From the NCBI RefSeq assembly GCF_000821085.1, contig NZ_CCXR01000001.1:3989001-4053000 (forward strand): a stretch of DNA of 64,000 nt. The letters run 5' to 3'. Below are positions 45,282-58,125 of the stretch, piece after piece. Positions within the stretch are counted from its first letter, which is position 1. Each line of letters starts with the position of its first letter. Under the pieces are notes generated by a model that did not search any database, was not told where the DNA came from, and saw only the letters and a list, made by a program, of their open reading frames with translations. Made by a program: the position numbers and the translations under genes. Source of the stretch: Bacillus sp. B-jedd. Its GTDB lineage: Bacteria > Bacillota > Bacilli > Bacillales > Cytobacillaceae.

Positions 45282-45646
45282 TTTAGCACCTTCTTTTTCC
45301 ATGCATAAACAAGCCCGAGCACTAGCATCAACACGAAAATCGTCATTTCGATCAATGCAAATATCCCGAGCTTTTCATAAGCTACTGCCCACGGGTATAA
45401 AAACACCGTTTCGACATCGAAAATAACAAACATCAGGGCAAAAATATAATAGCGGACATTGAATTGCACACGGGAATCGTGAAACGGCTCAATACCGCTT
45501 TCATATGTAGTATACTTCGCATCACTTGGTTTATATGGACGCAGAAGTTTACCCAAAAACAGCGCCACCACAGGCAGCAAAATCCCCAGACATAGAAACA
45601 CAAACACTATCAGATAGTTATTCTGATATAAATTTAGCAGTTCCAT
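45272..45646 (-). CDS. nuoA: NADH-quinone oxidoreductase subunit A
   Basis: A 124-aa protein with three membrane helices and the NuoA signature [20 protein letters not shown] followed by [15 protein letters not shown]. It is the first gene of the 11-gene operon. The ATG at 45646 follows GGAGGGG by 6 bases. The operon lacks nuoE, nuoF and nuoG, so the electron donor is not a standard NADH module. Confidence 0.95.
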   Translation of the reverse strand: MELLNLYQNNYLIVFVFLCLGILLPVVALFLGKLLRPYKPSDAKYTTYESGIEPFHDSRVQFNVRYYIFALMFVIFDVETVFLYPWAVAYEKLGIFALIEMTIFVLMLVLGLVYAWKKKVLKWI

Positions 45647-45688
45647 GCCCATCCCCTCCAATGTTGTAAAATTTTCATTTTAACGAAT

Positions 45689-45731
45689 TTGTAACCGAAT
45701 TCATTATAGCACTGTTACAATTCTGTGTCGA
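45689..45731 (-). promoter_or_regulatory. nuo promoter with an inverted repeat flanking the -10
   Basis: Minus strand: TCGACA (45731-45726), 17 bases, TATAAT (45708-45703), about 57 bases before nuoA. The repeat TTGTAAC / GTTACAA (45689-45695 and 45714-45720) brackets the -10 with an 18-base spacer and is a plausible repressor site. It is not the Rex consensus. Confidence 0.65.
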
Positions 45732-45825
45732 CAAGCCCCTTGGCAAAAAAAAGAAGCTCCCCCTTCCTGATCTCGAAGTCAATTCGATCGCCGGAAGCTG
45801 TGGAATCTCCCGGTTGTTCATTCAT
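45715..45825 (-). other. possible 36-aa ORF upstream of nuoA
   Basis: ATG at 45825 to TAA at 45717-45715 encodes MNEQPGDSTASGDRIDFEIR and 16 more residues ending LVDTEL. There is no adjacent ribosome binding site, and the frame runs through a hairpin plus T-run, so it may be chance. Confidence 0.2.
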
Positions 45826-45951
45826 GTAGTTAAGGGCTTGCAACCTCTATCATAATGGGTTTTTTTGCTGGTTTCAAAGTTTTAAACCAGCAAAGCACCT
45901 CCCATTTCCACTTTACTTATACATAATTTCCCTGTCAGTGAGGTTTGTCAA
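45745..45951 (-). other. possible leader or small-RNA unit upstream of nuo
   Basis: Minus strand: TTGACA (45951-45946), 17 bases, AATTAT (45928-45923), then a perfect 11-bp hairpin TTTGCTGGTTT / AAACCAGCAAA (45864-45894), a second stem (45763-45797) and T8 (45752-45745). No convincing gene lies between. It could be a riboswitch-like leader, a small RNA, or the remnant of one. Confidence 0.4.
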
Positions 45952-46152
45952 TCCATCAGGCTTTTTTGTATGTTTTTCCGTTTTTATTTCCCTACTGCAA
46001 GAGTATTTTCTTTTCCAGCTCGATCATTTTCTAAAGACTTTTCTATACCGTCTTTTCTTATAGTATTCGGGACAAAGAGTGTTCAGTAATTCTATGTTTA
46101 TTTTTTGCAAAGGTTGTCCTTTTTTTTGCTTAAAGGATAAATAAGGAAAGAT

Positions 46153-46190
46153 TAAAAGGTCCGGAAGGTATTGCAATCACCTTCCGGACC
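46153..46190 (-). terminator. terminator after the transglutaminase-like gene
   Basis: Minus strand: GGTCCGGAAGGT, loop, ACCTTCCGGACC, TTTTAATC; a 12-bp perfect stem. Confidence 0.9.
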
Positions 46191-46202
46191 GGACTGTCCA
46201 TT

Positions 46203-47021
46203 TTAATATTCGTTAATCTTTTTGTAATCCTTCGTATTTTTATAGATTGATTTACCACTATAGTTTTTTAAGGAGGCATCAATGGTAGTGTCCACGGTGA
46301 CCCATTTGTTCAATTCCTTGATATATACCTCGTTCCAGGCATGGTAGCCTTGGACTTTGTTTGAATAGCCGGTGACAAGCTTTGCCGGGATTTCCTGGCT
46401 TCTGAGCATGGCAGCGGTTAATGAAGCATAGTCATAGCAGATTCCCTTTTTAGAGGTGAAAACGGTATTGATATTTGGCAGGTAACCACTTTGCACCGTC
46501 TTCATTTTATTGTAGTCGTAAGAAACGTTCCGGACTACATACTGGTGGATTGCTTTCAGCTTGTCCTCTGTTTTCGGCTTTCCTTTTGCAAGTGTTGCCG
46601 CAGTCTTTATTGGCGCCATCGAAGCAGTCCAATTTACATTCTGGACCGGCTGAAGGAAAACTGTTTTTTGATCCTTCAGGTTCAGTGGGACGTCCTTTGA
46701 AGAGACCGCCTTATAGCTATTGCCCTGAGTCTGTTCAAAAACGGTCACTTTATACATCCCATTTTGCATTTGCAGTGGGAGCTGGGCAGGTGTTCCGTTA
46801 CTTGGCAGGTCGTAATAGTAAGTGACTTTGTTCTTTGTAATTCCTGCTTTTACCTTTTTCCCTGATTTGCTCGCATATTTGACCGTCACGACTCCTTTTG
46901 CCAGGACGCTGGTGTCAATTGCTGCCGATGATTGAACTGTAAGGAGCCTCGCTTCAGCCACAGCAGGTTCGAATGGCATAAACAACATGAAACAAATCAT
47001 TACACCTAAAAATTTCCGCAC
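46203..47021 (-). CDS. secreted transglutaminase-like (Cys-His-Asp) protein under c-di-GMP riboswitch control
   Basis: A 272-aa protein with an N-terminal signal peptide (MRKFLGVMICFMLFMPF, probable cleavage after VAEA). The C-terminal half is a transglutaminase/papain-like domain with the triad Cys195 (KKGICYDYASL), His227 (GYHAWNEVY) and Asp244 (VTVDTT). Members of this fold act as transglutaminases, amidases or cysteine proteases. The start is GTG 47021: AAAGGAG lies 9 bases upstream, and this same sequence is the 3-prime strand of the riboswitch P1 helix. The longer ORF runs backwards through the riboswitch and is rejected. It follows the adhesin and sortase genes and has its own terminator. 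Its target is unknown; a role against the adhesin is inferred. Confidence 0.85.
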   Translation of the reverse strand: MRKFLGVMICFMLFMPFEPAVAEARLLTVQSSAAIDTSVLAKGVVTVKYASKSGKKVKAGITKNKVTYYYDLPSNGTPAQLPLQMQNGMYKVTVFEQTQGNSYKAVSSKDVPLNLKDQKTVFLQPVQNVNWTASMAPIKTAATLAKGKPKTEDKLKAIHQYVVRNVSYDYNKMKTVQSGYLPNINTVFTSKKGICYDYASLTAAMLRSQEIPAKLVTGYSNKVQGYHAWNEVYIKELNKWVTVDTTIDASLKNYSGKSIYKNTKDYKKINEY

Positions 47022-47127
47022 AAAAAAACTCTCCTTTCGGCAGCCGGCTGCCCTGCTTTTTTTAAAAGGAAGGGCCCTTGGCTTTGCGTCCCTGCTTTTC
47101 AACAGGTTTGCCTTTTTCTCAGAAAAG
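47022..47127 (-). promoter_or_regulatory. cyclic-di-GMP-I riboswitch (GEMM-I) before the transglutaminase-like gene
   Basis: The minus strand carries the hallmarks GGCAAACC (47112-47105), a GAAA loop and GACGCAAAGCC (47090-47080), ending GGCAGCCGGCTGCCGAA. P1 is CTTTTCT (47127-47121) with AGGAGAG (47035-47029), seven pairs including two G-U. The 3-prime P1 strand is the Shine-Dalgarno sequence and is followed by U7. Ligand-stabilised P1 should therefore block translation or terminate transcription: a predicted OFF switch. Confidence 0.9.
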
Positions 47128-47151
47128 TTCCAGTATTTCTTTTCTATCTTC

Positions 47152-47157
47152 ATTATA
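47152..47157 (-). promoter_or_regulatory. -10 element before the first c-di-GMP riboswitch
   Basis: A perfect TATAAT on the minus strand (47157-47152) lies about 25 bases upstream of the aptamer P1, so the transglutaminase-like gene probably has its own promoter. The -35 region is weak. Confidence 0.55.
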
Positions 47158-47228
47158 TCTGCCGTACAACCAAAATTCTACAATATTTTAGCATAATTTC
47201 CCATCAACAAAAGCCCCTCATTGTCGAC

Positions 47229-47912
47229 CTATGGCACCATCTTCGCGTGAATAATCAACCTGTGTGTGGCTGTATCAACGGGATCACATGTAATCAATGT
47301 CAGCAGACTATCCTGTCCGTTGCCCTTTAAGACTGCCGTATCATCAGGTGTGACAATTAATCTTTCATATACTTTATATTTGTAAGTATTATTTCTGTCT
47401 TTTACAACGATGATATCCCCTACTTTCACTTCGCCAAGCCGGTTGAACATTTTTCCAAAGGCCCGGCTTCTATGGGCGGCTATCGCTGAATTCCCGGGCT
47501 GACCCGGATATGGTGTTCCTGCCAAATGCCCCGCTCCGGTTTTCATGCTCTTTTGGGTTGCCCCTTCCAAGATTGGGAGCCTGATATTAATTCGTTTAAT
47601 CTCTATTGTTCCGAGCATCTGCCCATCCTGTGGCGCTGGGCGGGAAGCTTTATCACTTTTGGTCGTAATTCCAGATGAATACGATTGTGAAGATATTACC
47701 ATTTCTGGTGTCTCGTCCAAGGGCTCTGCTTTTACAAAAATATCCCCAAGCTGCCCGAAGCTATCAAACGCGTCCTGGTTAACTTCTTGTCCTCGTTCCC
47801 ATTCTCGGATGATTTTCTTTTGCATGTAGTCGGAATAGAGTTGTTTTCCCGATGGGTAACCAATGAGTGCCACCCCGGCAAGCATGAAGAGAATTGCAAT
47901 TATTTTTCTCAT
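47229..47912 (-). CDS. class D-like sortase
   Basis: A 227-aa membrane-anchored transpeptidase: N-terminal membrane helix (about 4-20), extracytoplasmic sortase beta-barrel with catalytic His147 (SAIAAHRS), Cys209 (LLTLITCD) and Arg218 (ATHRLIIHA). The TLITC/TxxHR context fits class D sortases. It should anchor LPxTG-type proteins to peptidoglycan, most obviously the LPKTG protein encoded just upstream. The start ATG has a GGGAGTG about 10 bases upstream. A hairpin lies between the two genes and may reduce sortase expression relative to its substrate. Confidence 0.92.
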   Translation of the reverse strand: MRKIIAILFMLAGVALIGYPSGKQLYSDYMQKKIIREWERGQEVNQDAFDSFGQLGDIFVKAEPLDETPEMVISSQSYSSGITTKSDKASRPAPQDGQMLGTIEIKRINIRLPILEGATQKSMKTGAGHLAGTPYPGQPGNSAIAAHRSRAFGKMFNRLGEVKVGDIIVVKDRNNTYKYKVYERLIVTPDDTAVLKGNGQDSLLTLITCDPVDTATHRLIIHAKMVP

Positions 47913-47933
47913 CCGTTATTCTCACTCCCTATT

Positions 47934-47964
47934 AAAAATAGAGGGAGAAAAGTTCTCCCTCTAT
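47934..47964 (-). terminator. terminator-like hairpin between the adhesin and sortase genes
   Basis: Minus strand: AGAGGGAGAA, CTT loop, TTCTCCCTCT, ATTTTTAAT. The stem is perfect and strong. It lies between two genes that should be co-transcribed, so it probably attenuates read-through. Confidence 0.8.
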
Positions 47965-47974
47965 CCAAGGTTTG

Positions 47975-50146
47975 TTATGCATGCTTCCTTCGTAATGTAC
48001 GAAGCATGCCAAGGCCGGTAATAACCATTAATAGCCCCGCCATATAGAACCCAATCGGGCTATCTTCTCCTGTTTTAGGCAAGTTTCCGCCAGGAGTTGG
48101 ATTGTCAGGGATGATTGTGCCATCATCAGGAAGTGTTGGAAGATCTGGCGTTCCCGGTTTTGTTGGTTCTTCCGGCTTGCCGGGACCCCCAGGAACTTCA
48201 GGATTTTCTGGTATGATGACTCCCCCGTCATCTTCACATTCAAAGCTGATGGTTAACGTATCTCCCTCAATTACAGCCGAACCTTCCTCCAGTAATTCCT
48301 TTATGGATATAACCTCTTCCTCCCCATCAATGATGAGAACAATGCTTTCGATGTCATCAATACGGATGTCTTCCAGGCCGTAGGTCAGTTCCCCTGAATC
48401 ATCAATTTCCAGTTCAACCTCTTCGCCACCGGACAGAATAAGTTTTATTCCATCTACGAATCCGGCGCAGCTGCTAAGGATCAATGTTAGGAACTGTTCT
48501 TTTGGAACTTCAGCTTCAACTTCACATTTTAAATTAATCGTAATCATGCCGTCCGTTTTAACTACTGAACCAGCTGGCAAGCTTGCTAATTCATACCTCT
48601 TTACCTTTCCTTTTACTGTTAGCTCTACTGCTTTTATATCCTCTACTGCAACATCCTCAAGTTCCATTAGAAGATCTGAGATGGATGTAAATTCAACTTT
48701 CTTATCATCCTTCATGATAAGAGCGGCCTTTTCGACCAAACCGACACATCCTGAGACGACCACTTTAATTTTTGTTAGGAGGGGTTCTTCTTCATCAACA
48801 GGCGGTTTAATATCGCAGGCAACCGTAATCGATATAACGTCTCCTGTTTCGGCTACTATTAAATCTTTCAGAGCATAAACTTTTTCTTGTCCTTCATTTG
48901 GAATATGTTTAATGCCTGTGATGTTCCCAAGTTTATAATCTTTTACCACAAGACTTAAATTTTCAGGGTTCTTGAATTCGTGCTCTTTTCCGTCATCCGT
49001 CAAAAGGAATGCCTGTTTAACAAGACCAACACACCCCTGAATAATTAAGTTGAATGTTTTTTCGACTGGTGCAGGCTGCTCCTCGCCATCATCTTCGCAT
49101 GTAACTTTAAAGATTACCGTTCCATTTTCATCCTTTGGTGACTCAACTAGGACATCCTTTGCATTAAACTCCTGTTTACTGCCATCTTTAAAGACAATTC
49201 CAATCTTCAGGATATCTTCAACCTCTAATTTCTCATGGGTAACCATTCCATTATCGTCAAGTTTGAGTCGCGTTTCCCCATTTTCAAGAACGCCTTCCTT
49301 CACGATGAAATATGAACTTTCAACTAAAGGTCTGCATCCTTCTATAAAATTGACTTTGTATTTATTTGTCTTGCTGTTACCGTTGTCGTCTCCCTTACCG
49401 GGTGGGTCTTCTTTATCTCCTGGTGGGTTCTCTTTATCTCCTGGCGGGTCTTCTTTATCTCCTGGTGGATTCTCTTTATCTCCTGGTGGGTCTTCTTTAT
49501 CTCCTGGTGGGTTCTCTTTATCTCCTGGCGGGTCTTCTTTATCTCCTGGTGGATTCTCTTTATCTCCTGGTGGATCTTCTTTATCTCCTGGTGGATTCTC
49601 TTTATCTCCTGGTGGGTTTTCTTTATCTCCTGGTGGATTCTCTTTATCTCCTGGCGGGTCTTCTTTATCCCCTGGCGGGTCTTCTTTATCTCCTGGCGGG
49701 TCTTCTTTATCTCCTGGTGGGTTCTCTTTATCTCCTGGCGGGTCTTCTTTATAGTAAAAGGCTATATGGCTTATTCCCTTATTTTCTGGAGCAACTAAGC
49801 CCTTACCTCCTTGTGAGCCTGCAGGGAAATCATACCAATTTCCTCCGGTTCCTGCTTTAACATATACTTTATGGACAGGTATGTTTGAACTCCAGTCAAA
49901 TGATTTTGGCTCATTCTTTTTACTATAAACATTTATTGTGACGGTAAGTTTTTCTTTGCTTTTTGAATTGGTTTTCACTTCATTTCCATCAAATTTCAAC
50001 ATCGTGTAACCAGGTAGTTCAACTGCCGCTCCTCCTTGGTTACCATCACCGCTTTTTGCTTGGGCAGAAACAACTGATAAAGCATTATATAACAGCATAA
50101 AAAATGTTAAAATTAAAGCAAAATTCCTTTTTTGTTTCTTACTCAA
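47975..50146 (-). CDS. LPKTG-anchored surface protein with a PPGDK repeat stalk and four two-cysteine domains
   Basis: A 723-aa cell-wall protein. Signal peptide MSKKQKRNFALILTFFMLLY onward (cleavage near residue 28-30). An N-terminal domain of about 100 residues is followed by 17 heptads of the form ENPPGDK/EDPPGDK (about 132-250). Four homologous domains of roughly 80-95 residues follow, each with one Cys at the start (GCxxLV-like) and one at the end (VTC, VAC, LKC, FEC), eight Cys in all. The C-terminus is LPKTGE, a hydrophobic helix and a basic tail (RTLRRKHA), the sortase signal. Start TTG 50146 follows GAGGGG. It is probably an adhesin or biofilm stalk protein. Expression is controlled by a c-di-GMP riboswitch with terminator. 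Confidence 0.88.
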   Translation of the reverse strand: MSKKQKRNFALILTFFMLLYNALSVVSAQAKSGDGNQGGAAVELPGYTMLKFDGNEVKTNSKSKEKLTVTINVYSKKNEPKSFDWSSNIPVHKVYVKAGTGGNWYDFPAGSQGGKGLVAPENKGISHIAFYYKEDPPGDKENPPGDKEDPPGDKEDPPGDKEDPPGDKENPPGDKENPPGDKENPPGDKEDPPGDKENPPGDKEDPPGDKENPPGDKEDPPGDKENPPGDKEDPPGDKENPPGDKEDPPGKGDDNGNSKTNKYKVNFIEGCRPLVESSYFIVKEGVLENGETRLKLDDNGMVTHEKLEVEDILKIGIVFKDGSKQEFNAKDVLVESPKDENGTVIFKVTCEDDGEEQPAPVEKTFNLIIQGCVGLVKQAFLLTDDGKEHEFKNPENLSLVVKDYKLGNITGIKHIPNEGQEKVYALKDLIVAETGDVISITVACDIKPPVDEEEPLLTKIKVVVSGCVGLVEKAALIMKDDKKVEFTSISDLLMELEDVAVEDIKAVELTVKGKVKRYELASLPAGSVVKTDGMITINLKCEVEAEVPKEQFLTLILSSCAGFVDGIKLILSGGEEVELEIDDSGELTYGLEDIRIDDIESIVLIIDGEEEVISIKELLEEGSAVIEGDTLTISFECEDDGGVIIPENPEVPGGPGKPEEPTKPGTPDLPTLPDDGTIIPDNPTPGGNLPKTGEDSPIGFYMAGLLMVITGLGMLRTLRRKHA
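49395..49753 (-). repeat. 17 x 21-bp coding repeat (heptapeptide stalk)
   Basis: Tandem 21-bp units encode (E/K)(E)(D/N)PPGDK. The third-codon variation is low (GGTGGG/GGTGGA/GGCGGG forms), so copies are recently amplified and copy number is likely variable between strains. The Pro-Pro-Gly content suggests an extended stalk. Confidence 0.95.
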
Positions 50147-50296
50147 AATAATCCCCTCTTTCTCTATTTTTTGCACAACAAATAGACTGAATATTCAGTT
50201 ATTTTTAGCGAGTAAATCCCTCCCTCGGTATTCTATTATTCTTAATAAACAAGAATCTTTTTATCCTCGTTTATTAATTCAGTTGTTTTAGAATAC

Positions 50297-50327
50297 AAAA
50301 AGCCGCCAGAAATTCATTCTGGCAGCT
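50297..50327 (-). terminator. riboswitch terminator before the adhesin gene
   Basis: Minus strand: AGCTGCCAGAA, 5-base loop, TTCTGGCGGCT, TTTTG. One A-C mismatch in an 11-bp stem. Its 5-prime arm is the end of the c-di-GMP aptamer, so the two structures compete. Confidence 0.85.
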
Positions 50328-50415
50328 GGACGGCCATTCCCGGGTTAATCCGGTGTCAGGCTCCTAGGCTTTGCGTCCCATCCTTTCAAATGGTTTGCCT
50401 TTTTCAGTTTCATAT
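50312..50415 (-). promoter_or_regulatory. cyclic-di-GMP-I riboswitch (GEMM-I) before the adhesin-sortase genes
   Basis: The minus strand has GGCAAACC (50399-50392), a GAAA loop (TTTGAAAGG) and GACGCAAAGCC (50377-50367), the class-I c-di-GMP aptamer core, then a second arm ending CAGCTGCC. Terminator arm AGCTGCCAGAA overlaps the aptamer end, and a possible P1 (GAAACT with AATTTC) would use bases inside the terminator. Ligand binding should prevent termination: a predicted ON switch. Confidence 0.9.
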
Positions 50416-50450
50416 GTACCATTTTTATTCCATTTTTAGTATCAGGTTAC

Positions 50451-50456
50451 ATTATA
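50451..50456 (-). promoter_or_regulatory. -10 element of the adhesin transcript
   Basis: A TATAAT on the minus strand (50456-50451) lies about 40 bases upstream of the riboswitch; the -35 is poor. The palindrome GGGTTACCC lies in the spacer and might be an activator or repressor site. Confidence 0.45.
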
Positions 50457-50752
50457 TGGGTTACCCGGTTATTGTCCCTATAAACCAAAAGAATGAGAAT
50501 GAAAATAAATTCAAGACTTTTGAACCATTGCTTTCCTCATCTCTTAATAACTTTTACTTAGTTAATTCGTGGAAATCGCTTTAAATGTATTATACCTTAA
50601 TAACGAATTAAAATAAAGTTATTGTTCAAAATAAAGAACGATTTATTTGTAATTTATATACTTATATCATGCATGTCTGTAATCTTTTCGAGGAATTGAC
50701 GGCCAACGATAAGAATTAGAAATGCAGTCTGAAGCTTGGACAGTGGTGCCTT
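50457..50752. other. AT-rich intergenic region
   Basis: No convincing gene. A 64-codon plus-strand ORF (50390-50584) lacks a ribosome binding site and overlaps the riboswitch in antisense. Confidence 0.4.
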
Positions 50753-50960
50753 TAGAAGCAAAACATTGTCCGAAGACTAGTACTCTTCGGACAGCCCAAT
50801 GCCTTTTTCCTTTCTCCCTGTCCGAACATGAGACAACTTCGGACACCCAACAGATCTAGAAGCAACACATTGTCCAAAGGAGAGATATATTCGGACAGTC
50901 CAAAACATTTTTCACCTTAATCTGTCCGAACCCGCAGCAACTTTGTCCAAGGAAGTATTA
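50753..50960. repeat. two tandem copies of about 104 bp rich in TGTCCGAA/TTCGGACA
   Basis: Copies begin with TAGAAGCA at 50753 and 50857. Each holds the order TGTCC(G/A)AAG, TTCGGACAG, a CTTTTTC/ATTTTTC stretch, TGTCCGAAC. Sites occur in alternating orientation, eight in about 190 bp, and can pair as hairpins. It lies between the adhesin promoter and atpC. No coding potential is seen. Confidence 0.8.
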
Positions 50961-50999
50961 TGCCCCCAACTCAATCCTAAAATAGTCAGTCCTAAACGC

Positions 51000-51027
51000 A
51001 AAAAAAGGAAGACCGAAGTCTCCCTTT
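51000..51027 (-). terminator. terminator after the atp operon
   Basis: Minus strand: AAGGGAGAC, TTCG loop, GTCTTCCTT, TTTTT: a classical UUCG tetraloop terminator with one wobble, 15 bases after atpC. Confidence 0.92.
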
Positions 51028-51041
51028 TCTAATTTAACTTT

Positions 51042-51452
<411 letters not shown>

Positions 51453-51469
51453 TCACCCTCCTGGCTTGT

Positions 51470-52948
<1,479 letters not shown>

Positions 52949-53012
52949 TTATGCATAAAAATGTGCGTTTATCTTCTTCCGCAAGCCGTAAAATTCCCAG
53001 CTGGAATCCGGC

Positions 53013-53876
<864 letters not shown>

Positions 53877-53979
53877 TCACCACCCTTATCAAAGTTAAGG
53901 ACCGGGGCCGCTCCCGGCCCCTCGTCCAAGCATGTTAGATTATCGCGGCAGATCGCGCTGGATTACGCGCTCTCTCCGA

Positions 53980-55503
<1,524 letters not shown>

Positions 55504-55510
55504 CTAAATC

Positions 55511-56622
<1,112 letters not shown>

Positions 56623-56725
56623 TCATTTTTTGCAAAATTGGTTTGCCCATGTAAAAAAGGGCATAAAGCAATGGCGAAGGTTCATTATGGAATGATCTTC
56701 GCCATTATTGAATAATAGGAAGTTA

Positions 56726-57729
<1,004 letters not shown>

Positions 57730-57746
57730 TCACCTCGCTTCTCAAG

Positions 57747-58118
57747 CTATTTGCGTAGAAAGGTTTGCTTAAAAAAATCTATCATAATGACAATATAGGA
57801 TGTCATTAATCCCAAAACCATGCTGACCAAATGGAAATGATCAGGGTACTTCAGTACAATGATGACGGCCAGCGCTGCTGTCGCCATCCTGTTGAACGAA
57901 CCGAGGGAACGAACCTTTTTGCCTTGCGTAACCGCTTCGCCAAACTGGTCTGTCTTCCTTACCATCAGCCAAAGATTGAACAGGCTGAGGGCTGTTCCCA
58001 AAATAAGCCCGGCAAAGATTTGCTGATGATCGGTAAATCCCCAGCCGAGCACATAAATAGATAACAAAAATAAGAGGTATCTGCGAACCCGGAAATAAAT
58101 GGCCCTTAAATCGGACAT
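57747..58118 (-). CDS. atpI: ATP synthase protein I (AtpI)
   Basis: A 123-aa membrane protein with four helices, typical of AtpI of Bacilli (c-ring assembly and possible Mg2+ channel function). The ATG at 58118 (MSDLRAIYFRVRRYLL) is preferred; the longer ORF reads backwards over atpZ. A GGAG lies 12 bases upstream, a longer spacing than usual. Confidence 0.88.
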   Translation of the reverse strand: MSDLRAIYFRVRRYLLFLLSIYVLGWGFTDHQQIFAGLILGTALSLFNLWLMVRKTDQFGEAVTQGKKVRSLGSFNRMATAALAVIIVLKYPDHFHLVSMVLGLMTSYIVIMIDFFKQTFLRK

Positions 58119-58125
58119 ATCAATT

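Noticed and set aside
45740..45870. lysine riboswitch upstream of nuo
   Set aside because: Only the GATAGAGGTTGCAAG-like start resembles it; the rest of the conserved core, and any lysine gene, is absent.
49050..49754. 234-codon plus-strand Ser/Pro/Gly-rich ORF over the adhesin
   Set aside because: Antisense shadow of the PPGDK repeats, without a ribosome binding site.
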